In this document: one piece after another, positions 47,756 through 58,666 of the stretch
Layout: every line of letters starts with the position of its first letter
How positions within the stretch are numbered: position 1 is the stretch's first letter
Assembly: GCA_026874595.1 (NCBI GenBank)
Contig: CM049315.1
Location: forward strand, 69,447,916-69,511,915
DNA: 64,000 nt
Reading direction: 5' to 3'
Source of the DNA: Sipunculus nudus
Lineage: Eukaryota; Annelida; Sipuncula; Golfingiida; Sipunculidae
Program-made: the position numbers and the translations under genes
Notes under the pieces: model-generated
Databases searched by the model: none
Told to the model about the DNA's origin: nothing
The model's input: only the letters and a program-made list of their open reading frames with translations

Positions 47756-48526
47756 TGTATATTTCTTTCATAGAATATGTTAAGTTATTGCATATGTATA
47801 TTTTATTCTGATGTATTAACAATTGTCATTAAGGGATTATATTTGTCTTAATGTACAATTTTCAATTCAATGTACTATTCAGTAGTTTCATAGGAATATA
47901 CATGTCCACCGTAGTGCTATGAATTATGTAATATTATGTTCTCATGAGAACTCGGAATGTACTTGAACCGTGAATGTTTTAATCTATTTGAATTTACTCC
48001 TTGTGTAAACTTCCGGGGCAATGAATGTATTTTGTATGAAGCTGTACGCTAATTTCTGCCTCCATTGTGACTCCATTCACACATCGTGCGGGTTAGATCT
48101 TGATTGTATAATATGTAAAGCGAAGCCGCCACGGTAAATTACCCCTCTGTCTGTACAAGTGTCAGCGGCCAAAGAAACCCTAATTGAGGTGCCGCGCACT
48201 CACGTAATCACTGTAGTAATTTCACTTTGTGCATACGCTCTTATGTTCTATTGTGTCTAATTGCATTTAGGCCTGACACGGCCCCACATTGATTAATGTT
48301 ACACTTGAATATTTCTTTTAATTTATATTATAATGAGCTTCCGTACAAGTTCCTGATTGGACAACTCCTTGTATTTGATAGATATATGTATGTACCGTGG
48401 ATGGGGGATGCCGGAGTAAAACTGGGACTTGAACTGAGCGCAAGCGAGTTCAACCCAGCTCGAGATATATTAAATAAACCACGTATTGCTGTAACCCGCT
48501 GTTGTGTATTTCCTTGTGAACCTACA
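47756..48526 (+). repeat. 3' LTR of the Gypsy element (771 bp)
   Basis: Begins TGTATATTTCTTTC, ends GTGAACCTACA and aligns to the 5' LTR with few substitutions. It carries about 107 bp (48,205-48,311) that the 5' LTR lacks. The two LTRs differ at scattered sites, so the insertion is not brand new. Confidence 0.92.
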
Positions 48527-48810
48527 CTCCGGCTTCTATTTCAAAAATTCGGATCTAAGGTTCACCAGACCTTCTCCGCAGACAGATCCCCTCTTGAGAC
48601 TGTCCTCTGAGTACATTTCCTGTCGTATTTTCGTACCCTTATAAAAGCTCGAAACCACTCATTGTAGCTCACATGTCGGAGAAGTACACAGTGTACAAAA
48701 CACACCCTGAGTAAGCGGCTCACTCCACTTGCCCTGCTAAGGTCCCCACTGTTTACGAAATACAGCCTCCTTTCTTTGGCAGTGGAGGAGTTGACGCTGC
48801 CTGGTGTTAC
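48527..48810. repeat. Third partial spacer copy after the Gypsy insertion
   Basis: Continues the spacer alignment that stops at 39,247 and matches 7,757-8,030 and 58,274-58,560. Similarity ends near GTGGAGGAGTTGACGCTG, just before the position of the terminal PLK4-like exon in the other copies, so this copy lacks a gene. Confidence 0.85.
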
Positions 48811-48896
48811 AGAATCTGATTTTTTTTATCTCCTTGACAAAATTTATGTTCATCACGCATACGTGATCTGTTAATATTAGGTTCCGTAACAATATA

Positions 48897-48969
<73 letters not shown>

Positions 48970-50327
48970 AACATCGTGGGGAGAGTACCTTTCTTGAGCT
49001 ATCCAACGCCCCCCCCCCCCCCCCCCCCGAGAAAATATAACAACGCCTCTGGTCACATCTTAGACGTGATAACAAGTGTCTGTACCAAGATGTTGGTTAC
49101 CATCATAGAGATAAAATTTGCAATAACCAGTGGGAATTTAAAAAAAATGTCCTTTTCCATAAGACATTGTTCACCGTAATATGATGATTTATTTAACCTA
49201 GCAGTGGCCCGTAGTGAGTGACCAGTAGCACATCCAGCTTTTTGATGTTGCCTACCATTTTGTTAGTCAAAACCCGGTCACAGCTAAATGGACCAGATAG
49301 CTAAGAGAAACTGGTATGGGTAACGCACAAGTTAGTAAACAGAAACTAAACGAATCCACCCGCACATTCCAAATCATTACCGGTATGAATTCAATTAACC
49401 GTTTGCATCGACTCACTATACTCAATATATCGTAGCTATCTGTGCACTCATATCGACTGAATGTAAAATTTACCATTTTGTTCATAAACTTTTCCACCCT
49501 CTTGATATATTCTTTCTATTCAACAACCTTGTATATGAAGAAGGTTGTGAGATGATCGTTTCAGGGTCAGGGGTCAACATACATGCTGTTTGGGATTCAG
49601 TCAAGCCGGGAGGTTTACCTTTGAAAGTTTATGGGGCCGTGGCTTCTTATCAAAGAGAAGAGTTGTCTGATGTCTCTGTCTGTCTCTCTTAGGTACGTAT
49701 TTCTCTCTCACTCTCTGTCTATCTCTCTCTCCCTCTCTCTCAATACAAGCGACAGAATCAGTAAACTCTTTTATACACAGAACTTTATTACCAATATTTA
49801 TTACCAATATGTGTAGATATTTTATGTGCCTGCAAGCCGCACATGTATAGCAAATTTATTCAAATGCCTGACATTACTTTTAAACCCTTGACTGTTATTG
49901 TAACAAATGACGGTAGAACTTGTAAGACTTTTACAGCAAATAATCACAAACACTAGGTTCACCGAGGTAACCTCGGTTTTTTATCATCATCAGCATCATA
50001 AGAAAATGAGAAACATGCATATCACACTCTCTCCACATGCTTTGAATCAGTCCATGTGTATGTGCTCATTTCCCGAAAGTAGTCTTTGGATGCATCATAC
50101 CATTCCGCTCGGTTTCTCGGCTCCCTCTTTTCAGTCTCCACAGTCTCTGTATTTGTAGAGTTCTTGGTGCCCTTTACCAATCGATGGACATGCATGGTCC
50201 ATCCTACAGACGTGTAGTGTACCTTGTGAGCACCTCTGTGAACTCCATGTGTGGAGGTCTGCGGTTCTTACAGATTGTCTGGAGCCATCCGTGTGTTAGC
50301 TCCATATGAATCTTGTTGAAATACCGC
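48811..50327. other. Spacer downstream of copy B with microsatellites
   Basis: TA then GA dinucleotide arrays at 48,893-48,965 and a C run at 49,009-49,028. No gene is supported. AATAAA-type signals on the minus strand occur near 49,779-49,803, about 540 bp past the copy B stop, and could end its transcript. Confidence 0.55.
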
Positions 50328-53300
50328 TCAAGACGTCTGTGCTTCTCTCAGTTTGTGAAGAACTGCTGGTAGAGCGTCCATTTTCTGCCTCACTTTTAAA
50401 GGGATATGATCATTTTCCTTGAAACTGAAATATGTACAAACACAAACAAATAAAAAACTGTCAGAAAGTTATATTCTGAGTAAATTTATATTTTCATATT
50501 TTCCTCTAGTTATTACTATCATTTTAAATTCGTGACTTCTACTAAGCCTGATTTAGTATTATAAAATAAAACTTATTCAAAGTTTAAAAAGTAGGTTCCT
50601 TACCCAGATCAAAATCCGAAATTTATACATGTTTCTCTGGGAATATACATACTTTGTATTTTGTTACATTAAAAAATGTCCCTTTCTTGATTTTACCATT
50701 CATTTGTTCAAGTGGCATTAAGTATACACACCTTGATGCGGTTCCTTTTGGACACGTGTACTTGATGACCATGGGGTTGGGTTGCAGTGAGAGATCTGAC
50801 CCGTCATCGAACTGAACAGACACTTTCTTGTTTGACCACTGAGTTCCCCAGCCGATACAGGGGACGTTAACTTGGCAGAGCATCCTTGGTGACGGTAAAA
50901 GGAAACTGTTACAGCCAGAGGCAGACGACAATGTTTCATCCTGGTTTGGCGCCATTTCAACAGACGACAGCGTCTCATCTGGTCTTGCAGATATATCTGT
51001 CCTCACGTCGATTGGCGTGCTGCTTCTTGGGTTTTCTTTCACAGACGACGAACCTGATGAACTGGCCGTAGACTTCGGAATGCCATGGCATGGACGTCTG
51101 GATAGATAGAAAGAAATAATGGTGATTAGAGACCAATTAACCTTGTAAAAGTAAAGGACTAAACATATTATTGCATTTAATTGTTTTGAAGGCAATCTAT
51201 CATATAAATTTATCATATCATTATTTAGATCTATCTATTTTTTAGGAATGACCCAAACATATAAATCAGAACTTTCTCAGACTAACGGCCCCCTTTTTGG
51301 TGTATAAATCTATTTATAAAGTCACTATATAAGATATCATTTATAGCCAAAGAGGAATTTGAATGTTTAACAACTGACATGCAGCACAATTAAGAAAAAT
51401 AATACTGTGAGAATTAATAAGAATATGATTACCGACTAGAAGATATATATGAAAACATTATATATGCTTATTAAGCACATATTGCAAGCCTTGTACTTGG
51501 CATGAATGAGTCCCAGAATACGCAAATCTCATGATTCTTACCTCCCGATGACAGCAGGGAAGCAGGTCACATGTGATCTTGATCCTCCAAGATCGTCCAT
51601 TGACGTCATCAGGTACACGAATTCTAAACATTTCTGACGAAACTGAAACAATACAGATAATTAAATACAAAAACTGTTTGTTTGCAACATGAATTCTTTG
51701 AGTCTTTTTTTTAATATGTTTGACCTTCTTTAATATTACTTCATCTATACGAACAAACACTCTTGGATAGCTGTTATTATATATCACATAAAAATATGAT
51801 TGAATGTGCAGTGTACAAAGATCTTAATGTAAAATTAATGCAAAATATGTTTATGAATATTTACCTTCAATGCGTTGGAGAGGTGTTGTCTAGTTTTATG
51901 ATCCAAGTTTTCAGAGCTTGATTCAGAACCAAACTTGAACGAAATTCCGTCGCTCTGGGTGATGCTCGTGACGTCATGACAACAACGGACCTGGGCTCCG
52001 TCATAAAATGCCGCCTGAAAGTCACAGTTGTCGTTCTCCATCAGAATACACTTTGCCTGGTCCGTGTACATGGTCACTTTTGGAGTCTTGGACTTGACCA
52101 CTTCGACAAATCTGTAAGAAATGGAAACAACATTTTATATTTTGAGGAAAAAACTAATAATTTGTATTTAATATCGTATATTTCACGACATGTCATATAC
52201 CTTATTCTTAATTTTTCATGATATATAATGGAGCAAAATGTAAACGCAGTTAAATAAGTTGAACGGAGGTTAAAACAGTTAAACAATTTAAAAACAAGTA
52301 TTTTTTTCTATTTCAAAACACAAGATTTATATAAAATGAAAACACAAAAAAAAGAATGTCACAGTATCACCGTACTTACCTTGCCGCATGCTGGTACTTT
52401 TTCCAGTATTTTTGGGGCAGCTTGTCGTGACTGTACTCCCTGACGGAGCCTGCTGCAGGGCTGGCTGGACTGTCACTGACCGTCGTGTTGTCACACTGGG
52501 GCTGATAGACCTGTATCACGTGACCATCAGGGCTGATCTTCATCACTTCTCTCACGATCTCCAGGTCCTGATTAGTTCTAAATATCTCCAAGTACACGTT
52601 GCAGTCGTCTGTGATCGTCATCTGTTGTAGAATGGAAATGAATAATAAATGATCTCTTGTATTTTATTCCTACCATATACCTCCCTCCTCAGTTAAATAT
52701 AAGTGAAAAGTAAGGAAGGACTACATAGTAATATTATATATTTCACAGTTTTCTATTTATCGGTTCGATTCGGTTCTCTGTTAGTAGTTTGAGCTGCAAT
52801 TGATTTGAATTGTTTCACAAAGATATCAATAACTGTATTATTTAAAAAAGTTATAGATTAAATTCTGCAAAAATTATGTCACTTTAGGTTTATCTTCGTC
52901 GCTGGAATAATAAATAACGGTAACATACCACGACATTACGTATTTTCTGACGATAAGGCTTCAGACGAAAAGACGTCAGAGGAGGAGTAGGACAACCGAC
53001 CACGTGACCACTGGTGACGTCATCGGCTGAGGATGAACGCTCTTCTCCTTGACCGTTACTGTATACCTAAAACATGAAGGTTCGAAGTGAGTTTAGGATA
53101 CCTGTATTTTGACATGCGTCGGATATCGGATGAGTCTCTCATATCTAGCGATTATGTATACTCATATTATATATTATTATACGTTAATTTAGACGAATTT
53201 TTAATTTCTCTCATTAATGTATTTAATTTCAGTATTAAAGCTAAATTTGACATAAAAAAGTGTGATCAGTTTTCATGGTGAAAAATGAAGTGTAAGTGTA

Positions 53301-53441
53301 TTGGCTGAGATCTGTAGTCCCGAAATGTTGTATTAAAAATATTAAGTACAATAGTGATTCTTTTAATGGCCAAACTGAAATAAATTCACAGTCTATATAA
53401 ACATAATCACTGAGAGCCCTTACCATATTTTGGACTTTCAT
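50328..53441 (-). CDS. Kinase-less PLK4-like polo-box protein, copy B (7 exons, 402 aa)
   Basis: Exons, high to low coordinate: 53,441-53,424; 53,066-52,929; 52,621-52,380; 52,111-51,865; 51,642-51,542; 51,097-50,732; 50,424-50,328. All borders are AG/GT and phases match, giving 402 residues. Exons 1, 3, 4, 5 and 7 have exactly the lengths of copy A; exon 2 is 105 nt and exon 6 is 207 nt shorter (linkers). Residues 1-6 are MKVQNM. PB1 begins near [12 protein letters not shown] and ends [11 protein letters not shown]2 has [15 protein letters not shown] and [20 protein letters not shown] precedes a short Ser-rich linker, then PB3 ([19 protein letters not shown]). The kinase domain is missing: only about 5.2 kb separate the start from copy C, and no kinase motif was seen there. 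PLK4 polo boxes dimerise and bind centriolar scaffold proteins; a regulatory role here is inferred. An in-frame TAA lies just upstream of the ATG, supporting this start unless a 5' exon was missed. Confidence 0.88.
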
Positions 53442-55057
53442 TCTTTTTCCCTTGAGGTATTAAGATATGACCTTGATATATTTTGACCTTGTAACGGCTG
53501 TAGCAGAATTATCGAGAACAACAGATGGACTGTGAGGAAACATTCGTTTTTATATATGTTAAACTTAATAAACGTGTTTCACCTCGTCATATCCTGACCC
53601 GCCCGTTCTTGTTCGATTAATCAGGTCACGTGATCACCTGAGTCGACGAGGAGTAACTGGTCGAGTAACTTTGATTAATATTAATCAGTGCAGACCCCAG
53701 GACGAGAATGGGCGGAGGAACAAACCTGGACGTAATTAGTGGGAAGTAAAATGTGATATATCTAAATAAGTCACATGACGATCACTATGATGGTCATGAT
53801 AATAATGATATAGTATATATTATTTAAAAGAACGAGTATTATAAAAAATAGGACACAGTCCTGTATTAATTCCTGTCTTCATATACATATAATCATTTCA
53901 CGTAATATTATATTCAATATTAATTGGTAATATGATTATATAGTCTATACATGTGTATGTATTATTGCAAACATTAATTTATAATTTAGAAAGTTGAGAT
54001 TTAAAATATATTTTTTATACTTTAATACACTTCTATATACCTTTGCTTGTTTCACAATACTTTTATATTTAAAACGTACAAACATATATATAAATTCATA
54101 TACAGGGTATCTTTTATTCAATAAATGTATAATCTGTTAATACGCTGTCATCTCATTTCTCATTGATGATTTATTACGAAAGTGAAATTCAATATACCCC
54201 GAAATATCTACTCTGTGGTTTTGACGTGAGGTTTCAAAATTATACCAGTTTAAAAAATATACAACTTTTCATAATATTAATTGTTGAAGCAACAAGATGT
54301 AATTTTTTTAGTTTTGTTATTTCGCTCCATTTAAATGTAAATAAACGTGCACTTTACTGAGGCGAGCTAAGCCCAGGCCGTTATTATTTTGTTATTCCCT
54401 TTTATTGCAAGATTGCTGATTTATGTAGGATTTTTAGATTGATTACGGTGAAGGCAAATCTACTTAATATTAAATTTTCTGGATGTAGGTTTATTTAAGA
54501 CAATTGGAAAACCAACCCGTTTTTTTAATAAATTAGAGAAAACAATAATTTAAATAAAACTACTTTGATTTAAAAAAAATTAAAGTGTGTTGTTATTCTA
54601 AGCTCTTCGTGTGGAATTGACAATTATTGATAATATTATACTGTATCATATAATCGTGGTTTTTAATATTCTAAAATCCATAAAACAGTTCGTGCTTCAT
54701 CGTTTCTGCCCGGGTGATTCCAGTCCTAATATTATACAATAGTAATAATATATTATGTCAGAAAATATATATCTGGTATAAACAAATATAATAAATTAAA
54801 ACCTACATTGAAAACACAGAAAAGAATGTATTTTTGTTATTACCATTTTTCCTTTTGACTTCTCCGTCTTCTTCTATATATTATTATTTTTTCTGTGCCT
54901 CGGAAATGACCTTCCTTCGCTTAGCGGGCAGGTAAACAATTATTTATTAATAAACCGTATGGTCAGAGACATGAACTCGGTGACGTTGTTCGCACTAATT
55001 GAACCCTGATGAGCGGTCACGCTCTGGGGGCGCCCCCTGTCCGCATAAACTGAGAAA
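53442..55057. other. Upstream region of copy B
   Basis: Up to about 53,745 it aligns with the copy D upstream region (shared GTAATTAGTG end). Beyond that it is very AT-rich without a recognised gene. Unlike copies A and C, no long conserved block continues here. Confidence 0.6.
53626..53633. promoter_or_regulatory. Conserved E-box palindrome TCACGTGA upstream of copy B
   Basis: The palindrome lies 185 bp upstream of the copy B ATG and corresponds to 3,699-3,706 upstream of copy D. A bHLH-type binding site is inferred. Confidence 0.4.
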
Positions 55058-56150
55058 CTTGTTAATGCATCATTGTCAGAAACATCATGGGCGAAGACAC
55101 ACATTGTTGTTCTAAATCACGTCAGACAGACACACGAGGCGTGGAAGCCTGAATAAATAACGGGACAATCTCGGACGGGTTGCGGTCAGCATCACAATTA
55201 TAAACCGTTATATACACATTTGTACATGATTAACATTTTCTGCTAGTATCTCGTCACCAAGCTGTGCTCAACCGAGAAGGCCGCCTATATATCATGCGAC
55301 ATAATCATGTTTGACGCAGCTTACATTGTGCCTGACAGTCAGTCAGACCGGCAGACAGACAGGCAGACAGAACGGACCGTATCAATTAATACAGCAGTTT
55401 GTATTAGGTGTTTATGGTAACATGATATTGATTATTATAGGTGTCTTCATTCTACGCTTGATTATATCATGACATCTTGGTTAAGAGATCAAGCACACCT
55501 CATGAGCTGTAGGATGATTCGTTGATTTTAAACACTGGTAGCACTGTTTATTGAAGAGAATGGAAAATAAGAATGCTATGTTTTTATTAAGCCTAAGATT
55601 ATCTACCCAGAGGGAAAAGTTGAGTAATTTCCTCCGTCTGGAGGACATGCGTTCCTTCCCGTTCTTGTGTGTGTGTGTGTATTGTGTGTCAGTTCACAAC
55701 ATAAAAAAGCACAATCATGAATGGAATCGCAGGAAATTCTCAGACCACCTCGGAATTGACAATCAATTAGATTTTGGTGTGGGTCCGGCTCACGATCTGG
55801 ATCCAGGAAAGACTTTCAGGAATATTCAAAAAGTGCAGTCGACCATGCACATGGGAATATGGGCAAAATAAGGGGACGCAAACACTTGCTGGGGATCTTA
55901 AGCATGGGGAATGAAACACAGACTGGGGAGTACACCTTATTAAGGCTAAATACATGCAGAGGCCTGCATTCCTGAAAATGTATTTTTTGTTGTTGTAAAG
56001 TGTTGACCTGTTTAAATATGTCAAGACCGCAAGGTTATGGGTTCGCGTCCCGTTCTGACGGCATTCAGCGTTTATACTAAAGGGACAACTCTCTCCGACA
56101 AAGAGTGAAATGGAACTGGGCGGCAGGCAAATGTAGAACGAATAACCTGC
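55058..56150. repeat. Duplicated spacer segment, copy 2
   Basis: Partner of 1-1,120. It holds the AGACAGACAG patch (55,345-55,370), a short GT array (55,666-55,680) and the tRNA-like module (56,020-56,110). Open frames are not conserved with the partner in a coding pattern. Confidence 0.75.
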
Positions 56151-57589
56151 TATTGTTTGTTGTGGCCGTTTGGTGGTATGCACCCGGGGGCCCGAGGAAA
56201 GCTACAAGAAAATATTGAGCAAAAAAGACCATGTAAAAAAAGACCATGTAAAAAAGACCATGTAAACAAAGTGTACAGTCGGATAAGACGAATATCACTG
56301 TCGCCTATGTTTCCGGAGTTAGAGTTGCAAAGATGCAGGATTTAGTACCCCAGAAGCCAATGTTTGACACGTTAATACACAGTTAACCATAAGTCCTGGG
56401 AAGGTCAATTTCACATGCACACAGAAATTTTTCCACAAATTAAAGCAAATGACGTGCCATAAATATAAACTAATTTATTTTACATGGATTGTACAAATAG
56501 TTATTATGACTAATGGCTCAGATTGTGGCGTTCAGTAGACTGTATAGGTGGAGGAAACCGGAGAACCCGTAGAAAACCACCGGCCTTGGAAGGCAACTAC
56601 AACCCACTCTCATAGCCACAACGGGGAACGACCCTGAGTCGCTAGCGGGAAGAGCCGTGCGTTTTACCCCTCGACTGTCTAGGCCCTTGGATATAAGAAC
56701 TTGCTTGGTGACCAAACTTTTCATCTGTTAAAAATGTGAAATGCATATATTTGTTTAAAACTGTATTATTATTTATATTGTAAAATGTTCACATTGATAT
56801 TATATATGCTTATGTGTTAAGTTTTTCAAAATTATCAGGTAACCTTCTTTGAATAGGAGGGGTGCTCAGCAAATTTTCCGGTCTCCTGATAGCTTTATGC
56901 CCTGATTACTTAATCGTCATAACGGGGATTTCGTATATTAGAAACTGGACAGTTAACCAATAAAACGGGATTCACCATGTGGAAATGTGCCAGTTAACTT
57001 AACGTGTGTATTAGTACAACAAGCGCATTAAGAGTAGATGTGATATAACCCATATTCTGTTGTAGAGTTACCCTTGGTTGAGCACATCAAACAAAATAAT
57101 ATACCAGGTATAGGCCACTACAACGTTTCTACTTCTTTGTTCGTGTAGTCTAATATATATGCGATCATTAGTTTAAAGATCTCATTTTGATATTGTTTAC
57201 TTTCAAAATCAGTTATATCTTTTTAGTCCCCCATTTTCTAGCAGATGCTTAATAATAATATTTTCCCGTCTGTCCGTTCGTCCGACCGTGCCATCTTATA
57301 CGAGAACTGTCCCACCAACTGCCGTAAAATCTTTACAGAGGATTTTCCCTATGAAACTTAAGACCCACCAAGTCTAATATGCGAACTAAGTAACCGTCCC
57401 AGAATTCCTTACGTAGAATTTCATTATCTTTGTAGCATAGCTGAACCTTGTTATAATCAACATCAAATAGGTCTTCACATGCCGCTTTCTATGTAGGACA
57501 CCCACAGTCCATTCACATTTTTTCAAGTGGTCGTCGTTTAAAAAATAATATCCCAAGACCTATTTTATTTGTCCGTCTGTCTGTTTTTC

Positions 57590-57633
<44 letters not shown>

Positions 57634-58666
57634 TTCTCTCAAGTAATACAATATTATCATTGAGTTTACCATAAATACATTAAAAATACAACATACATAT
57701 GTTTTATTAGCATTGCAAGTTTCTGCCATGCGCAATTGAAAATAAATCGTAAAAAAAATGGGGGAAAAATAAATGTTGAAAGCTAAATAATTGGTGAACC
57801 ATTTTTTTAACAATCATTCAAAATATTAATCTTTGAATATTATTTATTTAACCGTCGGTTTAGAAGTGTATAAAGTACATCTAATATTTGTAAACCAGTC
57901 TAACTTTTTTCAAATAACAAACGACACATACACGAAGCTCGTTCTTTTTTCAGTTTCCCATTTTCAATAGACACAGAGCCTAACAACAGCCGCCGGGTCT
58001 ATCTGTACCAGCTAATTTTTTTTGTATGTACATATGGTATTCCATAAAAGCGGCTCAGCTGAGTTTTTATCCATGTTGATTCATGTTGTGTTTTCAACTA
58101 TTGTCACCCTTCTTTTACATCAGAAAAGGTCACTCACACCCTGTTCACGCTGCTAGATCCCCGTTTGAGTAAAGAAGACAGAGTCTGTCTGGTGCAGCAG
58201 TCGGTAAGGTTCCTCTTTAAATCTAAATCCAACTTTAATTTACGGATGAGGGCGCGGTCATCCCCGGAGTGTTCCTCCGGGTTCTACTTGGAAGATACGT
58301 ATCTAATGGTCACCAGACTTTCTCCGCAGATGCCGACTTGAGACAGTCCTCGAAGTGCATCCCCTGTCGTATTTCCGTACCCTTATGAAATCTGGAAACC
58401 GCTCATTGTAGTTGTCGCTCCTAGTACAGATTATAAAGCGGATGTCGTAGCTCACACGTCGGAGAAGTACACAGTGAACAAAACAACCCCTGAGTTAGCG
58501 GCTCGCTCCACTTGCCTCACTAAATCGAAATACCGCCTCCTTTCCTTCACATTGGAGGAGTAATTGGTGCCCCAAAGTTCTGAATTCTGTTGCCATCTGT
58601 TCAGAACTGAGGCCACTCCTCTAGGCTTCTCTGTATATCATATACCCCGGTTTTGTTTATTCTGGT
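56151..58666. repeat. Spacer downstream of copy C
   Basis: From about 57,210 it aligns to 6,720-8,134. The part 56,151-57,200 has no gene; three copies of an AAGACCATGTAAAA motif lie at 56,225-56,266. A CT array is at 57,593-57,631. Confidence 0.65.

Larger units (their letters stand above)
39248..48526 (+). mobile_element. Degenerate Ty3/Gypsy LTR retrotransposon
   Basis: A 9.28-kb insertion bounded by TGT...ACA LTRs and a 4-bp duplication CTCC (39,244-39,247 and 48,527-48,530). The empty site is preserved at 7,760 and 58,277. The internal order is primer-binding site, gag with CCHC knuckle, protease, RT, RNase H, integrase, then a 4-kb repeat block, a G-rich polypurine stretch and the 3' LTR. 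The pol order with integrase last is that of Ty3/Gypsy. All domains carry stops or frameshifts, and the RT motif reads YIVD, so the copy cannot be autonomous. No envelope gene is seen. It inserted after the spacer had already been duplicated. Confidence 0.93.
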
